A stretch of DNA of 64,000 bases from Babylonia areolata (taxonomy: Eukaryota; Mollusca; Gastropoda; Neogastropoda; Buccinidae): the NCBI RefSeq assembly GCF_041734735.1, contig NC_134878.1:47475252-47539251 (forward strand), written 5' to 3'. This document shows, piece by piece, positions 1-11,529 of the stretch. A model generated the notes under the pieces. It was not told the DNA's origin. It saw nothing but the letters and a program-made list of their open reading frames with translations, and made no database searches. Within the stretch, counting starts at the first letter, position 1; each line of letters opens with the position of its first letter. The position numbers were made by a program, and so were the translations under genes.

Positions 1-275
1 AGGTTGTGCGAGGCCAACAGGACTGCTGCAGCTGTTCAGAAGAGGCAGGCCAGAAAGTCACGGGCAAACAAGCTCCCTGACAATGATATGCCTGTCTTTG
101 TCTGCCCCGACTGTCAGCGAACATTTCGTGCGCAGATTGGACTATTCAGCCATCTGCACATTCACAGATAGATTCATGAGCATCCTCCCCCCCACCCCAC
201 CACCACCCTCCCCCCATCCCCCAGCTGGATGACAACGATGGTCATCATCGATCTCGATGGACACACCACCCACGT
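1..275 (+). mobile_element. 3' end of a LINE B-family copy (cut by window edge)
   Basis: Plus-strand coding for the zinc-finger tail ([19 protein letters not shown], stop at 168-170) and the same 3' tail as LINE B, with a few substitutions. The 5' part lies outside the window. The 3' end runs into a GT microsatellite. Confidence 0.85.
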
Positions 276-282
276 GTGTCTG

Positions 283-314
283 TGTCAGTGTGTGTGTGTG
301 TGTGTGTGTGTGTC

Positions 315-350
<36 letters not shown>
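283..350. repeat. GT/GA microsatellite
   Basis: (TG)n interrupted by TCAG, ending in (GA)n. Follows the LINE B-family 3' end. The 500 bp after it (351-859) are purine-rich with a G run; nothing else seen. Confidence 0.9.
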
Positions 351-352
<2 letters not shown>

Positions 353-859
353 TTTTCCAGTTAAACATCAGTCCAATAAAATTGTATTGCACGAATAGAA
401 AAAAGAGAGAGATGGGGTGTGGGACTGATACTGAAGAGAAAATAATTGGAGGGGAGTGGAGGGGGGGATGGGGAGGGGCAGAGGGCGAGACAAAAAACAA
501 AAAGTAAGAAAGAAAACCATCAAAACCTATCGGAGTAAATGGAATTGTAATGACAACGATGCTGCTCCGCATTGTGTAACTATAAATGCTTAGGTATGTC
601 AAATACTGATTTGCCAGCTGTTTACCTACTTAGTGAGTGGAAAAGATTCACCCGGCCGGTTAAAAAAAAAATCACCATTGAAAGAGGGGAGGGGGAGTGG
701 GGGGGGGGGGGAGGCGCTGCGGCTACATACATGTAGACCTACATAATGCCTGTCAGGTCCAGCGCCGACCCTCTAAACCCAGGATGCTGTATCAACTACA
801 GGGGGTGGTCCAGCGGCGATAAATCCCGGCGTGGAGTCAGGTCTAGCCATAGTAGCGCG

Positions 860-1190
860 CGGAGCGGCGGTCCAGTGGTAATGAACGAGTCACCCTTAGT
901 GGAAACCTGCGAGAGAGTCTGATGATCGCAAGGGATCGAATCACACACTGCACTCACCAGTATCCCCCCACCCCAACCCCAACCCCACCACCCCACTAAT
1001 CGCCGACGGAGGCTGCCGGCGTGTGCAGCACTGATGCACATAGCGCGCGTCAGTAACGGAAACAAACCCTGACGAAGTTCTGTCGGAAAGTCCACGTTGA
1101 TAGGAAAACCAAGACAATCGCGGGCAGAGAAAATGAAATAAAAGGGAGAGCGGCCCGTCTGTAGCTCACTGAGAAATTCCGTTGTCACAA
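860..1190 (+). mobile_element. Diverged SINE family 3-like copy
   Basis: tRNA-like head (TCCAGTGGTAATGAACGAGT, GGGATCGAATC), then AAGTTCTGTCGGAAAGTCCA and GAGAAATTCCGTTGTCAC near the end. Old copy; family assignment tentative. Confidence 0.45.
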
Positions 1191-1191
1191 A

Positions 1192-1228
<37 letters not shown>

Positions 1229-1234
1229 ACTGAG

Positions 1235-1270
<36 letters not shown>

Positions 1271-1282
1271 ACGCGCGTGCAG

Positions 1283-1342
<60 letters not shown>

Positions 1343-1365
1343 ACGCGCGTGCAGACAGACAGACA

Positions 1366-1403
<38 letters not shown>

Positions 1404-1460
1404 CACACAATGACACACACACACATACACACGCACACACACGCACACACACACACACAG
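1190..1460. repeat. Long compound CA microsatellite
   Basis: (CA)n with two copies of a GTACGCGCGTGCAGAC interruption and GACA blocks. Open frames through it are low-complexity artefacts on both strands. Confidence 0.95.
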
Positions 1461-1742
1461 GGACAGAGAGACAGGTGCCCGCGGAAGCGACACAGACAGT
1501 AATAAACCCAGTGGGAATGTATGACAGACAATGACGCACATTCGGGGTCACACACACACAACTTGCCGCTCTCGGCGTGCAAAAAAGATGGAACGGGCAT
1601 TTGTCGGAACATGACAGAGACATGGTAGGGCATCATAGGCCTGGAGACACTGCTTGTCAGATGCTATTCCGTCCGCTGTGATCTGTGTGAGAATTCGTGC
1701 AATGGTTGTGCGTGGAAATATAGGCTGTCTTATGGGTCTATG

Positions 1743-1777
<35 letters not shown>

Positions 1778-2595
1778 GTACTTTGTTATTGTTCGTACTG
1801 ACGTGATGTATGTCGATGTCACATGCTTGAATAATTAAAATGTGGATTATATATACTTTGTTTCCGGAAGTGTACTGCCCAAACCTTGGAGACAAACGAC
1901 TGGGGAAAAAAGGCAGAGTACCTCCCTGCCACATGGACTTTTTAACTTGAGCTAATGACTAAGTACTAAAGTGTTGCTTATCCCTTAGTAGTTTATTCTG
2001 CTTCAATTATGTTTTTCCTTTCTGTTCCATTTTATGTTTTGCACCACTTTTGTTCTGATTTGTACTTAGTATGTCACTAGAGCTTTACAGCTAATGACAT
2101 TAAACATTTCAGTGTTCAGTGTTCACTCACACACACACACACACACACACACACATCGTTATAAAAAATGTAAACACAGTTCTGACCTTGTATGTCCATT
2201 ATGTACAGAATCCATTGAAGATTAAGTACATTTTGCCGTTTTGAAATGTCCCGTTTTGTGTGATCTTCGATAAAAATGTTATCCCAAAGAAATATTTTTA
2301 CATGTATGCCCATGTTTGTTTCGATTTAATATGCTGATGGCATCTACGGATGACAGAGTTATACATAACTTGGCATTATATTTATGTAACGCTTTTCATC
2401 TAAGAGATATGATATGTCATAGTTGACTGCCCTAGTTCTGCAGACATAAACGAAAATTATTGTTATCGCCCCTTGTTCATATGGGGCTATGGACTTAGCG
2501 AATAAACCATCTGAATCTGAATCTCTCTCCTTCTCTCTCTCATTTTCACGTGCATTCGATCGTAAATATGACAGTGTGTGCCTACGTGTGTTGTT
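1461..2595. other. Non-coding stretch
   Basis: Contains (CT)n at about 1745-1775 and (CA)n at about 2127-2154. No gene or recognised repeat otherwise. Confidence 0.6.
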
Positions 2596-2958
2596 TCTTC
2601 TTCTTCTGCGTTCACTCGTATGCACACGAGTGGGCTTTTACGTGTATGACCGTTTTTACCCCGCCATGTAGGCAGCCATACTCCGTTTTCGGGGGTGTGC
2701 ATGCTGGGTATGTTCTTGTTTCCATAACCCACCGAACGCTGACATGGATTACAGGATCTTTAACGTGCGTATTTGATCTTCTGCTTGCATATACACACGA
2801 AGGGGGTTCAGGCACTAGCAGGTCTGCACATATGTTGACCTGGGAGATCGTAAAAATCTCCACCCTTTACCCACCAGGCGCCGTCACCGTGATTCGAACC
2901 CGGGACCCTCAGATTGACAGTCCAACGCTTTAACCACTCGGCTATTGCGCCTGTCATG
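2596..2958 (-). mobile_element. SINE family 1, full length
   Basis: Reads on the minus strand from a tRNA-like head (A-box-like TAGCCGAGTGGTTAAAGC, B-box GGTTCGAATC) through a ~280-bp body to an AAGAAGAAG tail. Type II tRNA (Ser/Leu-like) origin inferred from the head. Confidence 0.85.
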
Positions 2959-3236
2959 TATTGTTTCAAATCGTGAATAAACCAGCAAGGCAAATCACAC
3001 CAAACAAAACAGAGGAAAGTGAAAATGCAGAGCTGTACGTCTTCCGCCTCGAAAATTAATGTGGAAGAAGAGGTGTGGAGCAGGGAAGTGTCAGAGGTGC
3101 TTCTTCTCATCATGCAGCGATGAATGATAATACAGAATGATATACATAGTATACATTTACTCTGTGTTGACCTGGTTTTGATAACTGATTAACAAGATCT
3201 ATCACTTTGTGGAAATTTTCTTTTTGATATGGTCAT

Positions 3237-3590
3237 GACAGGCGCAATAGCCGAGTGGTTAAAGCGCTGGACTTTCAATCTGAGGGTAACGGGTTCGAAT
3301 CACGGTAACGGCGCCTGGTGGGTAAAGGGTGGACATTTTTCCCATCTCCCACGTCAACATATGTGCAGACCTTCTTGTGCCTGAACCCCCTTCTTGTGTA
3401 TACGCAAGCAGATCAAATACGCACATGAAAGATCCTGTAATCCATGTCAGTGTTCGGTGGGTTATGGAAACAAGAACATACCCAGCATACGTACCCCCGA
3501 AAATGGAGTATGGCTGCCTACACGTAAAAACCCACTCGTGTACATACGAGTGAACGTGTGAGTTGCAGCCCACGAACGAAGAAGAAGAAG
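3237..3590 (+). mobile_element. SINE family 1, full length
   Basis: Same element as at 2596, opposite strand; the head is intact (ATAGCCGAGTGGTTAAAGCG, GGGTTCGAATC) and the tail is (GAA)n. Confidence 0.85.
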
Positions 3591-3909
3591 ATCTGATTAT
3601 CATAATAGTGGATGGTGCTGTGTCGGATGTTGAAAGTTTAACGCGGTGGTGATGATTTCATTATGAACATGTTTTGCGCGATGTTTGGTCAGTCTTTTGA
3701 CCCCAAGTATTGTTTTGAAGAAGATTATGTTTGTTAAATGGAGGTGAGAGGGTGGTGTTCTGAGCTCAGCTTTGGGTCTGTTGTCATTGGATGCATATGA
3801 GGCTGGATCGTGTCCCTCTTTCATGAAGGCGAGAAGAGAGATGGAAGTGGAAGAGGAGCAAGTTTTTCGCTCTTGTGAATTGTCTTGTTCTTTTTTTTTG
3901 TTTGTTTGT

Positions 3910-4298
3910 GGGCAGCGACCCCCCACGTTCACTCCTATGCACGAGTGGGCCTTTGCGTGTACGACCGTTTTAACCCTGCCATGTAAGCAGCCATTCTCTG
4001 TTTTCGGGGGAATGGGGAATGGGGGTAGCATGCCGGGAATGTTCTTGTTTCCATAACCCACCGAACGCTGACATGGATTACAGGATCTTTAACGTCTGTA
4101 TTTGATCTTCTGCTTGCGTACACACACGAAGGGGGGGTTCAGGCACTAGCAGGTCTGCACATATGTTGACCTAGGAGATCGGAAAAATCCCCACCCTTTA
4201 CAGGCACCTGGCGTTGTCACAGCCGGGATTCAAACCCGGACCCCTGAGACTGAAAGTCAAAACGCTTTAATAACCACTAGGCTGTTGCACCCGTCATG
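3910..4298 (-). mobile_element. SINE family 1
   Basis: Minus-strand copy with a slightly degraded head and a small insertion in the GGGGGTAGCATGCCGGG area. Confidence 0.8.
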
Positions 4299-5411
4299 TG
4301 AACTGTCAATCTGGCGAAGCGAATTCGGTAAATTCGTGCTACTTCTGAACATTCATGAAAATTTGCAATTTGGATTGTGAACTTTCAAGGGAAGCAACTT
4401 TAGTTAAAAAAAAACCCAAAAGACAAAGAAAAGTGAATTGGGGTTTGAAACAGCAGGCACATTTACCACAATGTAGCAAAATTAGATGGGAGGAAAGCAA
4501 AAACGAAGACTAAAAAACCCACACCTAAAAACAACAAACAAAAACAAAGACTATAAACCGAGGAAGAAGGAAAAGATGGGGAAAAAAAGGAACAAAAAGA
4601 ATAAAAACAAAAAAGGTTGAAAGAACTGAAGAAATAATAAGGAACGCGTTCTGAAATTTGTTTTCGAACTGCTGCCATATAGCGATAAGGAAGGTATTTG
4701 AAAAAAATAATTATAACAAAAAACAAAAAAAACACAAAAAAACAAACAAACAAACAAAAAAACTGAAGAGAAAGTGTCGTTTTCTCACGAGACTTAAACA
4801 ACTTGGCGGGGAGCTGCATGCAGACACCAATCGCGGAGTGTGGCCATGGAATGATAAGAACATAATCACCGACTCCCAGTGCAGGGAAGGTGAATTACCT
4901 TTGTTTGGATGTTGTTTTTGTTTGCTTGTTTCTCCCCCTCTCTCTTTCTCTCATTCTCTCTCTATATTTCCACGTTCTGATATTTCTTCTTCTTTTTTTT
5001 TTTTAAATTTTGTCTCCAATCTTCACCACTTGCTCTCTCTCTCTCTCTCTCCTGTTTTATCCCCATTTCTTGTGGAACATTCTTTCCAACTCTTCTGTTG
5101 TATTTTTTGTGGGTTTTTTTTGGGGGGGTGGGGGTGGGGTGTCTCGGGGGGGGGGGGGGGGTGTTCTTCTTTTCCCATCCTCTCTCCTCTCACTCCTCCC
5201 AACCCATTACCCAGTTTTACAACCATTAAAATTTTGTTGTTGCTGTTGTTGTTGTTGCTGCTGCTTTTGATCGTTTCTTACTTTCTTTCTCTCTCTCTCC
5301 CTTATTATTTTATTTTTAAGAAGGATTTTTTTTCAAAATTTGTTAATTCAGTTTACCCTCTCGTTTCTCCTTTTAATCAGATCTCTCTCTCTCTCACATA
5401 CACACACACAC

Positions 5412-5447
<36 letters not shown>

Positions 5448-6623
5448 ACACACACACAAAGAAAAAAAAAGAAAAAAACAACTACATTGCCCACATTTTT
5501 TTTTCTGAAGTACGTTTCTGTGCAAGGGCAGAATCAGATCATGTCGGTTGTTACTGACATTCAAATAAAATTTAACAGAAAGCAAGCAATGAAGTTACCT
5601 AATAAATGAATCACATATAAACAAATAATTACGAGTGCAATTAATGACAACTTCAGCTTACGAAGTAGCAGCAGTTACGTGTTGTTGTTTTCCTCTCTCT
5701 CTCTCTCTCTTTTTTTTTTTTTTTTTTTTTTTGTGGAGTAAAACACAATGAGACCTGTTGAACTAATAAATAAATAAATTATAATTTTAAAAGGAAACAA
5801 AAAACACCAAAGACAAACAGCGACAATCAGCAATATACAAAGTTCACTGTTTCACACTGAGACACATGAAATACCAAATCGGTTGTCCCAGTCTAATTGT
5901 CTGTATTTGAGATGAGCGATGGTGTCAATGATGCAGGTGGAGTTACCCTCCTTAGTGCGGGGTTCAATCATGATGAAAAAACTAGCCGCGTGGTTCCCAT
6001 ATGATCTTAATTTTCATACAAAAACCAAGTTTGCTAGACCTGAACGTTTTATGTTCTTCTGATCCTTCTTCTTCTCGATGGGTAGCCAACATCGACTTGT
6101 CAATGAATCTGCTACACAATTTCTTTTCCGGGGGCTCATAGTAAAACGATTCAACATTACTCATGCGCATTAAACTTGATCTTTGATGGGGAAAATGTTT
6201 AGAAAGGCGGGAGGGGGTGGAAATGTATCCAAAATACATCTTTAAAGATTATCATTACAGCTTTTTTTTTTTTTTTTTTTTGTCAGATCATGTGAAACAG
6301 ACATGCATGTGCCGTTAAAGAGTATGTTGGTGACACAGATAAGACGGAAAAACAGAGAGGACACACACACACACACACACACAGAGTCAAGAGAAAATGG
6401 GGTCAAATACACAGACATAAAAGGCACCCGCCAAAGAGAAGGAGAAAGAAAACTTTACAGAGCAGACAGAAAGACAAGGGCAGACAATAACCGTTCGACA
6501 TCAGAGCACCGCGGGGAAATCTGACCGGCCTGTTCTTTTTTTTCCGCGTGAGCATTAAGAACTTTCCTTGGGCGTGTGAAAGACGAGAATCTCTGACCGA
6601 GTTCCTTGATGTTCTGTAGGAGG
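4299..6623. other. Non-coding, low-complexity stretch
   Basis: A-rich and T-rich tracts, (CT)n, (GTT)n near 5234-5265, (CA)n near 5398-5450, poly-T near 5711-5732 and 6261-6280. No supported coding exon. Confidence 0.6.
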
Positions 6624-7095
6624 AGGGAGGTGGCAGAATGGTTAAGACACCCACCTGCCAATACAGAGTCCGTGAGGGTCCGGGTTCGAGTCCCGCTTTC
6701 TCCTAAGTTTGACTGTAGAATCTTCTTCTTCCTTCGAGGGCTGCAACTACCACGTTCACTAGTATGTACACAAGTAGGCTTTTACGTGTATGACCGTTTT
6801 TACCACGCCTTGTAGGCTGCCATACCCCGTTTTCGGGGGGACTGTAGAATCAAACTGAGCGTCTGGCAGTCATTTGGATGAGACAGCGCCTGGCGCACCA
6901 AAAAAAATAACCTAGTCCTCTGGCGAAATTCTGTAGAATAAATCCACTCTGATAGGTACACAAACATATACATGCATGCACTCAAGACCTGACCAGTCGT
7001 GTTAGGTTATGCTGCTGGTCAGGCATCTGTCTTACGGATGTGGTGTAGCTTATATGGATTTGTCCAAACACAGTGACGTCTCCTTGAGTAACTGA
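6624..7095 (+). mobile_element. SINE family 2, with nested SINE 1 fragment
   Basis: tRNA-like head (GGCAGAATGGTTAAGACACC, GGGTTCGAGTCCC), then TTTGACTGTAGAATCAAACT, a shared mid-domain (AAATTCTGTAGAATAAATCC) and the 3' block GGTTATGCTGCTGGTCAGGC to ACTGAAA. Interrupted at 6723-6839. Confidence 0.75.
6723..6839 (-). mobile_element. SINE family 1 fragment nested in SINE family 2
   Basis: 5'-truncated tail part of SINE 1, flanked by perfect 12-bp duplications GACTGTAGAATC at 6711-6722 and 6840-6851. Confidence 0.85.
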
Positions 7096-8468
7096 AAATG
7101 TAAGAACATAATTATGCCTTATCACATCTGTTCAACTCGAGGTGTGGCTGATTTGAATTCATTTTGATTTCACTTCAAATCTTTTTTACTGTGCTTAATT
7201 CTACAGACATTTGTTTACTTGCATGCATGAATTCGTGTGTGAAGACACTTTGCTTTGAACATGTGTTCCGTTGTGTCTATTAGTATACATGAGTGATTTT
7301 ACTCTGTGTGTGTGTGTGTGTGTGCAATAAAATATGCTCCAGATGCAAGTCTCATGTTTATAAAGCAGTTTCAAAATAATTTCTCGAAAACTGTACAATC
7401 GCAAGCAAACAGGTACGTGCATGGGACAGAGAGAGAGAGACAGAGAGTGACACAGAGAGAGAGAAAGAAGGAAGGAAGACAGAAAAAGATAGAGCTGTAT
7501 TTCTTGGAAAGTGTTATCTTTTCAAAATAATTGGACTGGTTCAATGGCAATATCATACATTTCCACTGGCACAAGGACATGTATATCATAAAAAAATCAC
7601 TATGTTTGACCTCGCCTTTCACTGACAGACACAACTAAGATTACTACTTAAGAAAATAAATGAACAGGAAAAAGAAAAACTTGAACTTAGAAAAAAAAAA
7701 GGGTTTTCTAAGTTGACTGATGGCATATAACAGAGACGCAAATTACCAAAAATTTCACCAAGTAATACTAAATTAAAAACTCAGAAAACATATTTTCAAA
7801 GCATCATAACATTGACTGATGACATGACAGAGAAGCAAACTGCCAAAAAAAAAAAACAACTTAATTACTAGTGATTGCACTCTGTGCTTCAGACACATCT
7901 ACATCCACTCTCATTCTTCAACACTCTACGAAGACCAATAAAGGTGGCAAATCATACTGCCGTTCCTTTGGATAAGCCAGCCAACATCATTATGTCGACA
8001 AAACCACAACGCTTAGAGTTTTAAAATGAAAGGATTCCGGCTGCTGTTGGTCAGAAGACAGGGACAGTCAATATCACCACTGAGGACAACGCTTTTGTGT
8101 GAACCTGACAGGTGAAAAGTCTTTCAACCCAACATTTCTGATCATATTTAAAAAGCCGCATCCACAAACGGTGCACTCTTGTTTAGAAACAGGTAAACTC
8201 ATGAACAGAATTTGAATAAGTAAACATATGAAAAAAATTAAATAAGTACATATGTAATTAATTCCTAATAAATATATATATGATTCAAATTCTCAAAGTG
8301 AACGATACTGAAAAGATTTGATTATAAATTTACATCCCCAACACCTCTCCCAACCCATTTTGATTTTGAAGTGAAAGAGACAGCTTCTTAAATATATTTC
8401 AAACAGAAGGAAGGCCATCCTTGTCTGGAAGGCAGCCAGAAATGGTGTATTGCTTGTAGCAGTAGTGG

Positions 8469-8503
<35 letters not shown>

Positions 8504-8541
8504 TTATAATATATATATATATATGTATGTATGTATGCATG
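7096..8541. other. Non-coding stretch left of the Tigger element
   Basis: Nothing recognised. About 7870-8180 is of normal complexity and could be unrecognised repeat or untranslated sequence, but lacks a convincing ORF. Ends in a (TA)n tract (about 8470-8524) that was the transposon target. Confidence 0.5.
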
Positions 8542-8900
8542 TACAGTATAACTCGGATATATGCAACTCGCTTAAAAGAAAACTCGGCTATATGCAAGCG
8601 ATTTTGGGGGTCCCGGCCGAGAGCCTTCTTTGTTTCACTTGTAAAAACTCGGTTAAAAGCAACTCGCATATATGCAAGTTCGCTTATATGCAAGTACTTT
8701 TACGGTCCCACCCGCCCATTTAACTCGCTTAAATGCAAACAATGAAATCTTTATTCTGCACAGCACGATATACGACATTGACGTCATTTTGTGTTGCGTC
8801 AAATAATAGTACAGGTCACACCTACCTTCTGAGGGAGTAGTAATTAAAGTGTCGAGCGGAATAATCATAACACAACCCCCACGACAAGATAATATTCCAT

Positions 8901-9341
8901 ATGAAACAGTCAGAGACACCTGACAACACCACTGGCGAAATCTCGGCTGCAGACATTGAACCGTTGCTCGCACGACTGTACAGTGAGTATGCGATTTCTG
9001 CATTCGATTACGTGGACATTGACATGGACGTTGGCACAACTGAACCTCTTGCAACAGAAAATGTTCCACCATCGGCGTCATCAGGAGCAGGAACAGCGGA
9101 TTGGGGAGGAACAGAATCAGATGATGACTGTGGAGACACACAGCCTCGTGTCTTGGAAAAAAATGCAAAAGCCGCGATGAAATCCATCAGGCTGTACTTG
9201 ATGCAAACATCATGCACCGACAGTGTCGCAGAGTCTTTTCGTGTGTTTGCTGGTGAACTTGAAAAGCACATGAAATGCCAAAAGAAACAATCCACGATCA
9301 CATCCTTTTTTGAAAAAGAACGTCGGAAAACCTACATGTGA
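8901..9341 (+). CDS. Tigger transposase C-terminal remnant with PIP-box-like end
   Basis: 146-codon frame, acidic in the middle (GTADWGGTESDDDCGD), then a helical stretch ending KKQSTITSFFEKERRK. Qxx[IL]TxFF at the C-terminus is the PCNA-interacting PIP box known in pogo-family transposases, and the acidic-then-helical layout fits Tigger C-termini. No DDE motif or DNA-binding domain is present upstream (a stop lies at 8868). The frame ends TGA at 9339-9341. Either a leftover of an internal deletion or a second exon of a spliced product; I favour the deletion. Confidence 0.65.
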   Translation: MKQSETPDNTTGEISAADIEPLLARLYSEYAISAFDYVDIDMDVGTTEPLATENVPPSASSGAGTADWGGTESDDDCGDTQPRVLEKNAKAAMKSIRLYLMQTSCTDSVAESFRVFAGELEKHMKCQKKQSTITSFFEKERRKTYM

Positions 9342-9401
9342 TGTGATGATGTGAAACCTGATGAGCGACACAATCCAGACAGTGAACAGAAAAGGCCCCA
9401 G

Positions 9402-9674
9402 ATGGACATGGAGGGAGACAGCGTACACAGTTACAGTTCTGAAGGACACACTGATGAAGATGATCGCTTTTTTCAGATGTGCTCAAGCAGTTCAGCTCAA
9501 GAAAACACCCTTCTGTCAGACGACCTTGAAGAAAACATCGAAGAAGATACTGAAGAGTATCGTCAGGATGACACACTTCTATCCGACAACCTTCAAGAAA
9601 ATATCGAAGACGACACTGAAGGGTATTGTCAGGATCATAGCTTGTACACAGGAAGCACAGAACGCTCTGAATGA
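9402..9674 (+). CDS. Acidic repeat N-terminal segment of the transposon OTU frame
   Basis: In the same frame as the OTU segment and separated from it only by TGA at 9672-9674. Begins at ATG MDMEGDSVHSYSSEG. Rich in Asp/Glu/Ser, it contains two tandem copies of a 23-residue acidic unit built on DDTLLSDNLQENIEDDTEGY. No known domain; probably the disordered N-terminus of the OTU protein. Confidence 0.5.
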   Translation: MDMEGDSVHSYSSEGHTDEDDRFFQMCSSSSAQENTLLSDDLEENIEEDTEEYRQDDTLLSDNLQENIEDDTEGYCQDHSLYTGSTERSE

Positions 9675-10457
9675 ACAAGTTCTGAAAATGAGAATCCATG
9701 TGATGTCGAAAGATCTGAACTGTTCCGACAGATCCAACATGAACTCAATGGTGCAAGTTTTGATAAAATACTTTGCACATCTGCCTTGTACAGTGATGTG
9801 TCAAAGTATAAAATAACAGGTGATGCACATTTCTTTGAAGCAAGTCAGGTGGATGAAGACGCCTTAACTTGGTTCCCGAAAGATTCACAACCACTGACGC
9901 CTCTGAAAATCTATGGGGATGGAAATTGCCTCCCTCGCTGTGCGTCAATGATGGCGTTTGGACATCAGGATAATCACGTCGAACTGAGGACAAGAATCGT
10001 CATGGAATTAGCACTGAACCTGGATACATACTTGGACGATGAATTTCTCAAGTCAGGCCATGAATGCGAGGACTACTTGCCAACAATCTATGCTATGTAC
10101 AGTGGCAATCACTTCAGAGGCAAGCATGTGTCCAAAACGGAACTACGCGGAATGCTGTGCAAGGAGATTGAAGAAATTTCCAAACCAGCGTGGTATATGG
10201 GCATATGGGAAATCCACGCCGTTGCAAGTATCATGCAGCGGAAAATTCAGTCCATTTACCCATTGTATGGAGGGGCTACAGTGCGAGAACATCTCCATCG
10301 CATGGTTGTGCCTAGACTGTCGACAGATGTGCCAGTGGAAGACATCCCCACCGCTCCAACAGCCATCATGTGGACATCCCTCGGCGGCACACAACAAACT
10401 CCGAAAGAATGGAAGATGAACCATTTTGTTGTGTGTGTGCCACAGGATGCCGTGTAG
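9675..10457 (+). pseudogene. Vertnin-like OTU-domain protein carried by the transposon
   Basis: A 260-codon open stretch to TAG. It contains LKIYGDGNCLPRCASMMAFG (OTU Asp-Gly-Asn-Cys at 9918-9929), HVELRTRIVMELALN, WYMGIWEIHAVASIMQRKI, IMWTSLGG and a final MNHFVVCVP whose His (10422-10424) sits where OTU peptidases place the catalytic His. Order and spacing match the OTU-like region of animal vertnin (VRTN), a protein related to transposon-borne OTU genes. Known OTU peptidases cleave ubiquitin chains; activity here is inference. After the TGA at 9672 the first ATG lies inside the catalytic core, so this copy is broken by one nonsense codon unless read through or spliced out. Confidence 0.65.
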
Positions 10458-11179
10458 CATTCTTTGATGCGCTTCTGATCACCTTTTTTTTTCGTCATTG
10501 TCTTTAAGTCTGCGTAAGAATGATTCGCCGGTAAAAAAAAAAAAAAAGTGCATGATTGAAGAAATGAGAGAGAAAAAAAAAGTTTTCTTGATGATGCCAG
10601 CTAAGTAACGTTCCCCTTGTTTGTTTGTTTGTTTGTCCTTTTGGCCACAGTTTGTCCTTTTGGCTGGCCAGTTAAGTTCATCCTAAGTTTGTTGTTGTTA
10701 TTGTTGTTATTTGTTGTTGTTGTTTTGTTGTTGTTGTTGTTTTGTTTTCTTTACTTTTGTTCTGTTTTGGTTTTTGGTTTTTATTATTATTATTACTGTT
10801 ATTTGCGGGAATTTTTATTTTCCAGTTGAACATGTGGATGAGTGAAATCTATTCCAACAAGTCTTGGGTTGCTAAATTCAGTAAAAAATTGTGCTTCTGT
10901 GGCAATGCAATTCATCAAAAATCATTTCTGTTCATTTAAATAGTGCTGATTCCAGAAACTCATTTTCTCCCCCCACACCTCCACCCCCCTTGTTTTAAGT
11001 TTTGTCCTGTTTTCATAATACATTGTGCTTCCAGGTTGGTGCCATGATGTAACAGTATTATTGGAAGATTAATAGTTTTGTGTTGTGTTGCCGTGTGGTA
11101 CAGTCAGTATCCAACAAATAATTTTCAGTTTATATAAAAGCAATATTTCTGTTCATTTTCTCGTTGGTGCTTGTGTGCG

Positions 11180-11232
11180 TGCGTGCTCGCACGCATGCAC
11201 GTGTGTGTGTGTGCGTGTGTGTGTGTGCGTGC

Positions 11233-11263
<31 letters not shown>

Positions 11264-11275
11264 TGTGCATGTGTG
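11180..11275. repeat. GT/GC microsatellite inside the Tigger element
   Basis: (TG)n with a (CG)n core; lies in the non-coding right half of the transposon. Confidence 0.85.
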
Positions 11276-11523
11276 AGGGGATGCTTGAATGGATACACTG
11301 ACACAAACTTTTGCCAACTGGAACATAAACGCATCACAATAGATCCAACGAGTGCAAGGCTTTTTTTTTTTTTTTTTTTTTTAAACATCATGTATGCTGA
11401 CAAACAACACTGTCGTTTACCCTACAAAATAAAGCACAAAGTTTTTATGGCAACATGCAGTTTAGTGGAAGAGTTAAAAATGAAAAAAAAATTAAATTAA
11501 AAAAAACCTCGGGTATATGCAAA

Positions 11524-11529
11524 TTTATT
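11524..11529 (-). terminator. Candidate smc2 poly(A) signal AATAAA inside a Tigger transposon
   Basis: No AATAAA lies in the 68 bp between the smc2 stop and the transposon. The first AATAAA on the minus strand is here, about 207 bp past the stop, inside the transposon's terminal repeats. On the transcript strand it is followed by a T-rich run, as a downstream element would be. Use as the real cleavage signal is inferred. Confidence 0.45.

Noticed and set aside
1182-1640. Long open frames rich in Cys-Val or His-Thr
   Set aside because: Produced by CA/GT microsatellites read in several frames on both strands. The same applies at 5390-5460, 31660-31950, 55709-56186 and 61764-61940.
3237-3310. 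tRNA-like sequence with A- and B-box (also at 2890-2958, 6625-6705, 40203 and elsewhere)
   Set aside because: It is always followed by the same SINE body and tail and lacks a full cloverleaf with a matching acceptor stem, so it is a SINE head, not a tRNA gene.
7870-8180. Possible exon or untranslated region of another gene left of the Tigger element
   Set aside because: Sequence complexity is normal, but there are no splice-bounded frames or recognisable protein similarity on either strand.
9672-9674. Selenocysteine or programmed read-through at the in-frame TGA of the OTU frame
   Set aside because: No SECIS-like hairpin or read-through context was seen; a simple nonsense mutation in one copy is the easier explanation.
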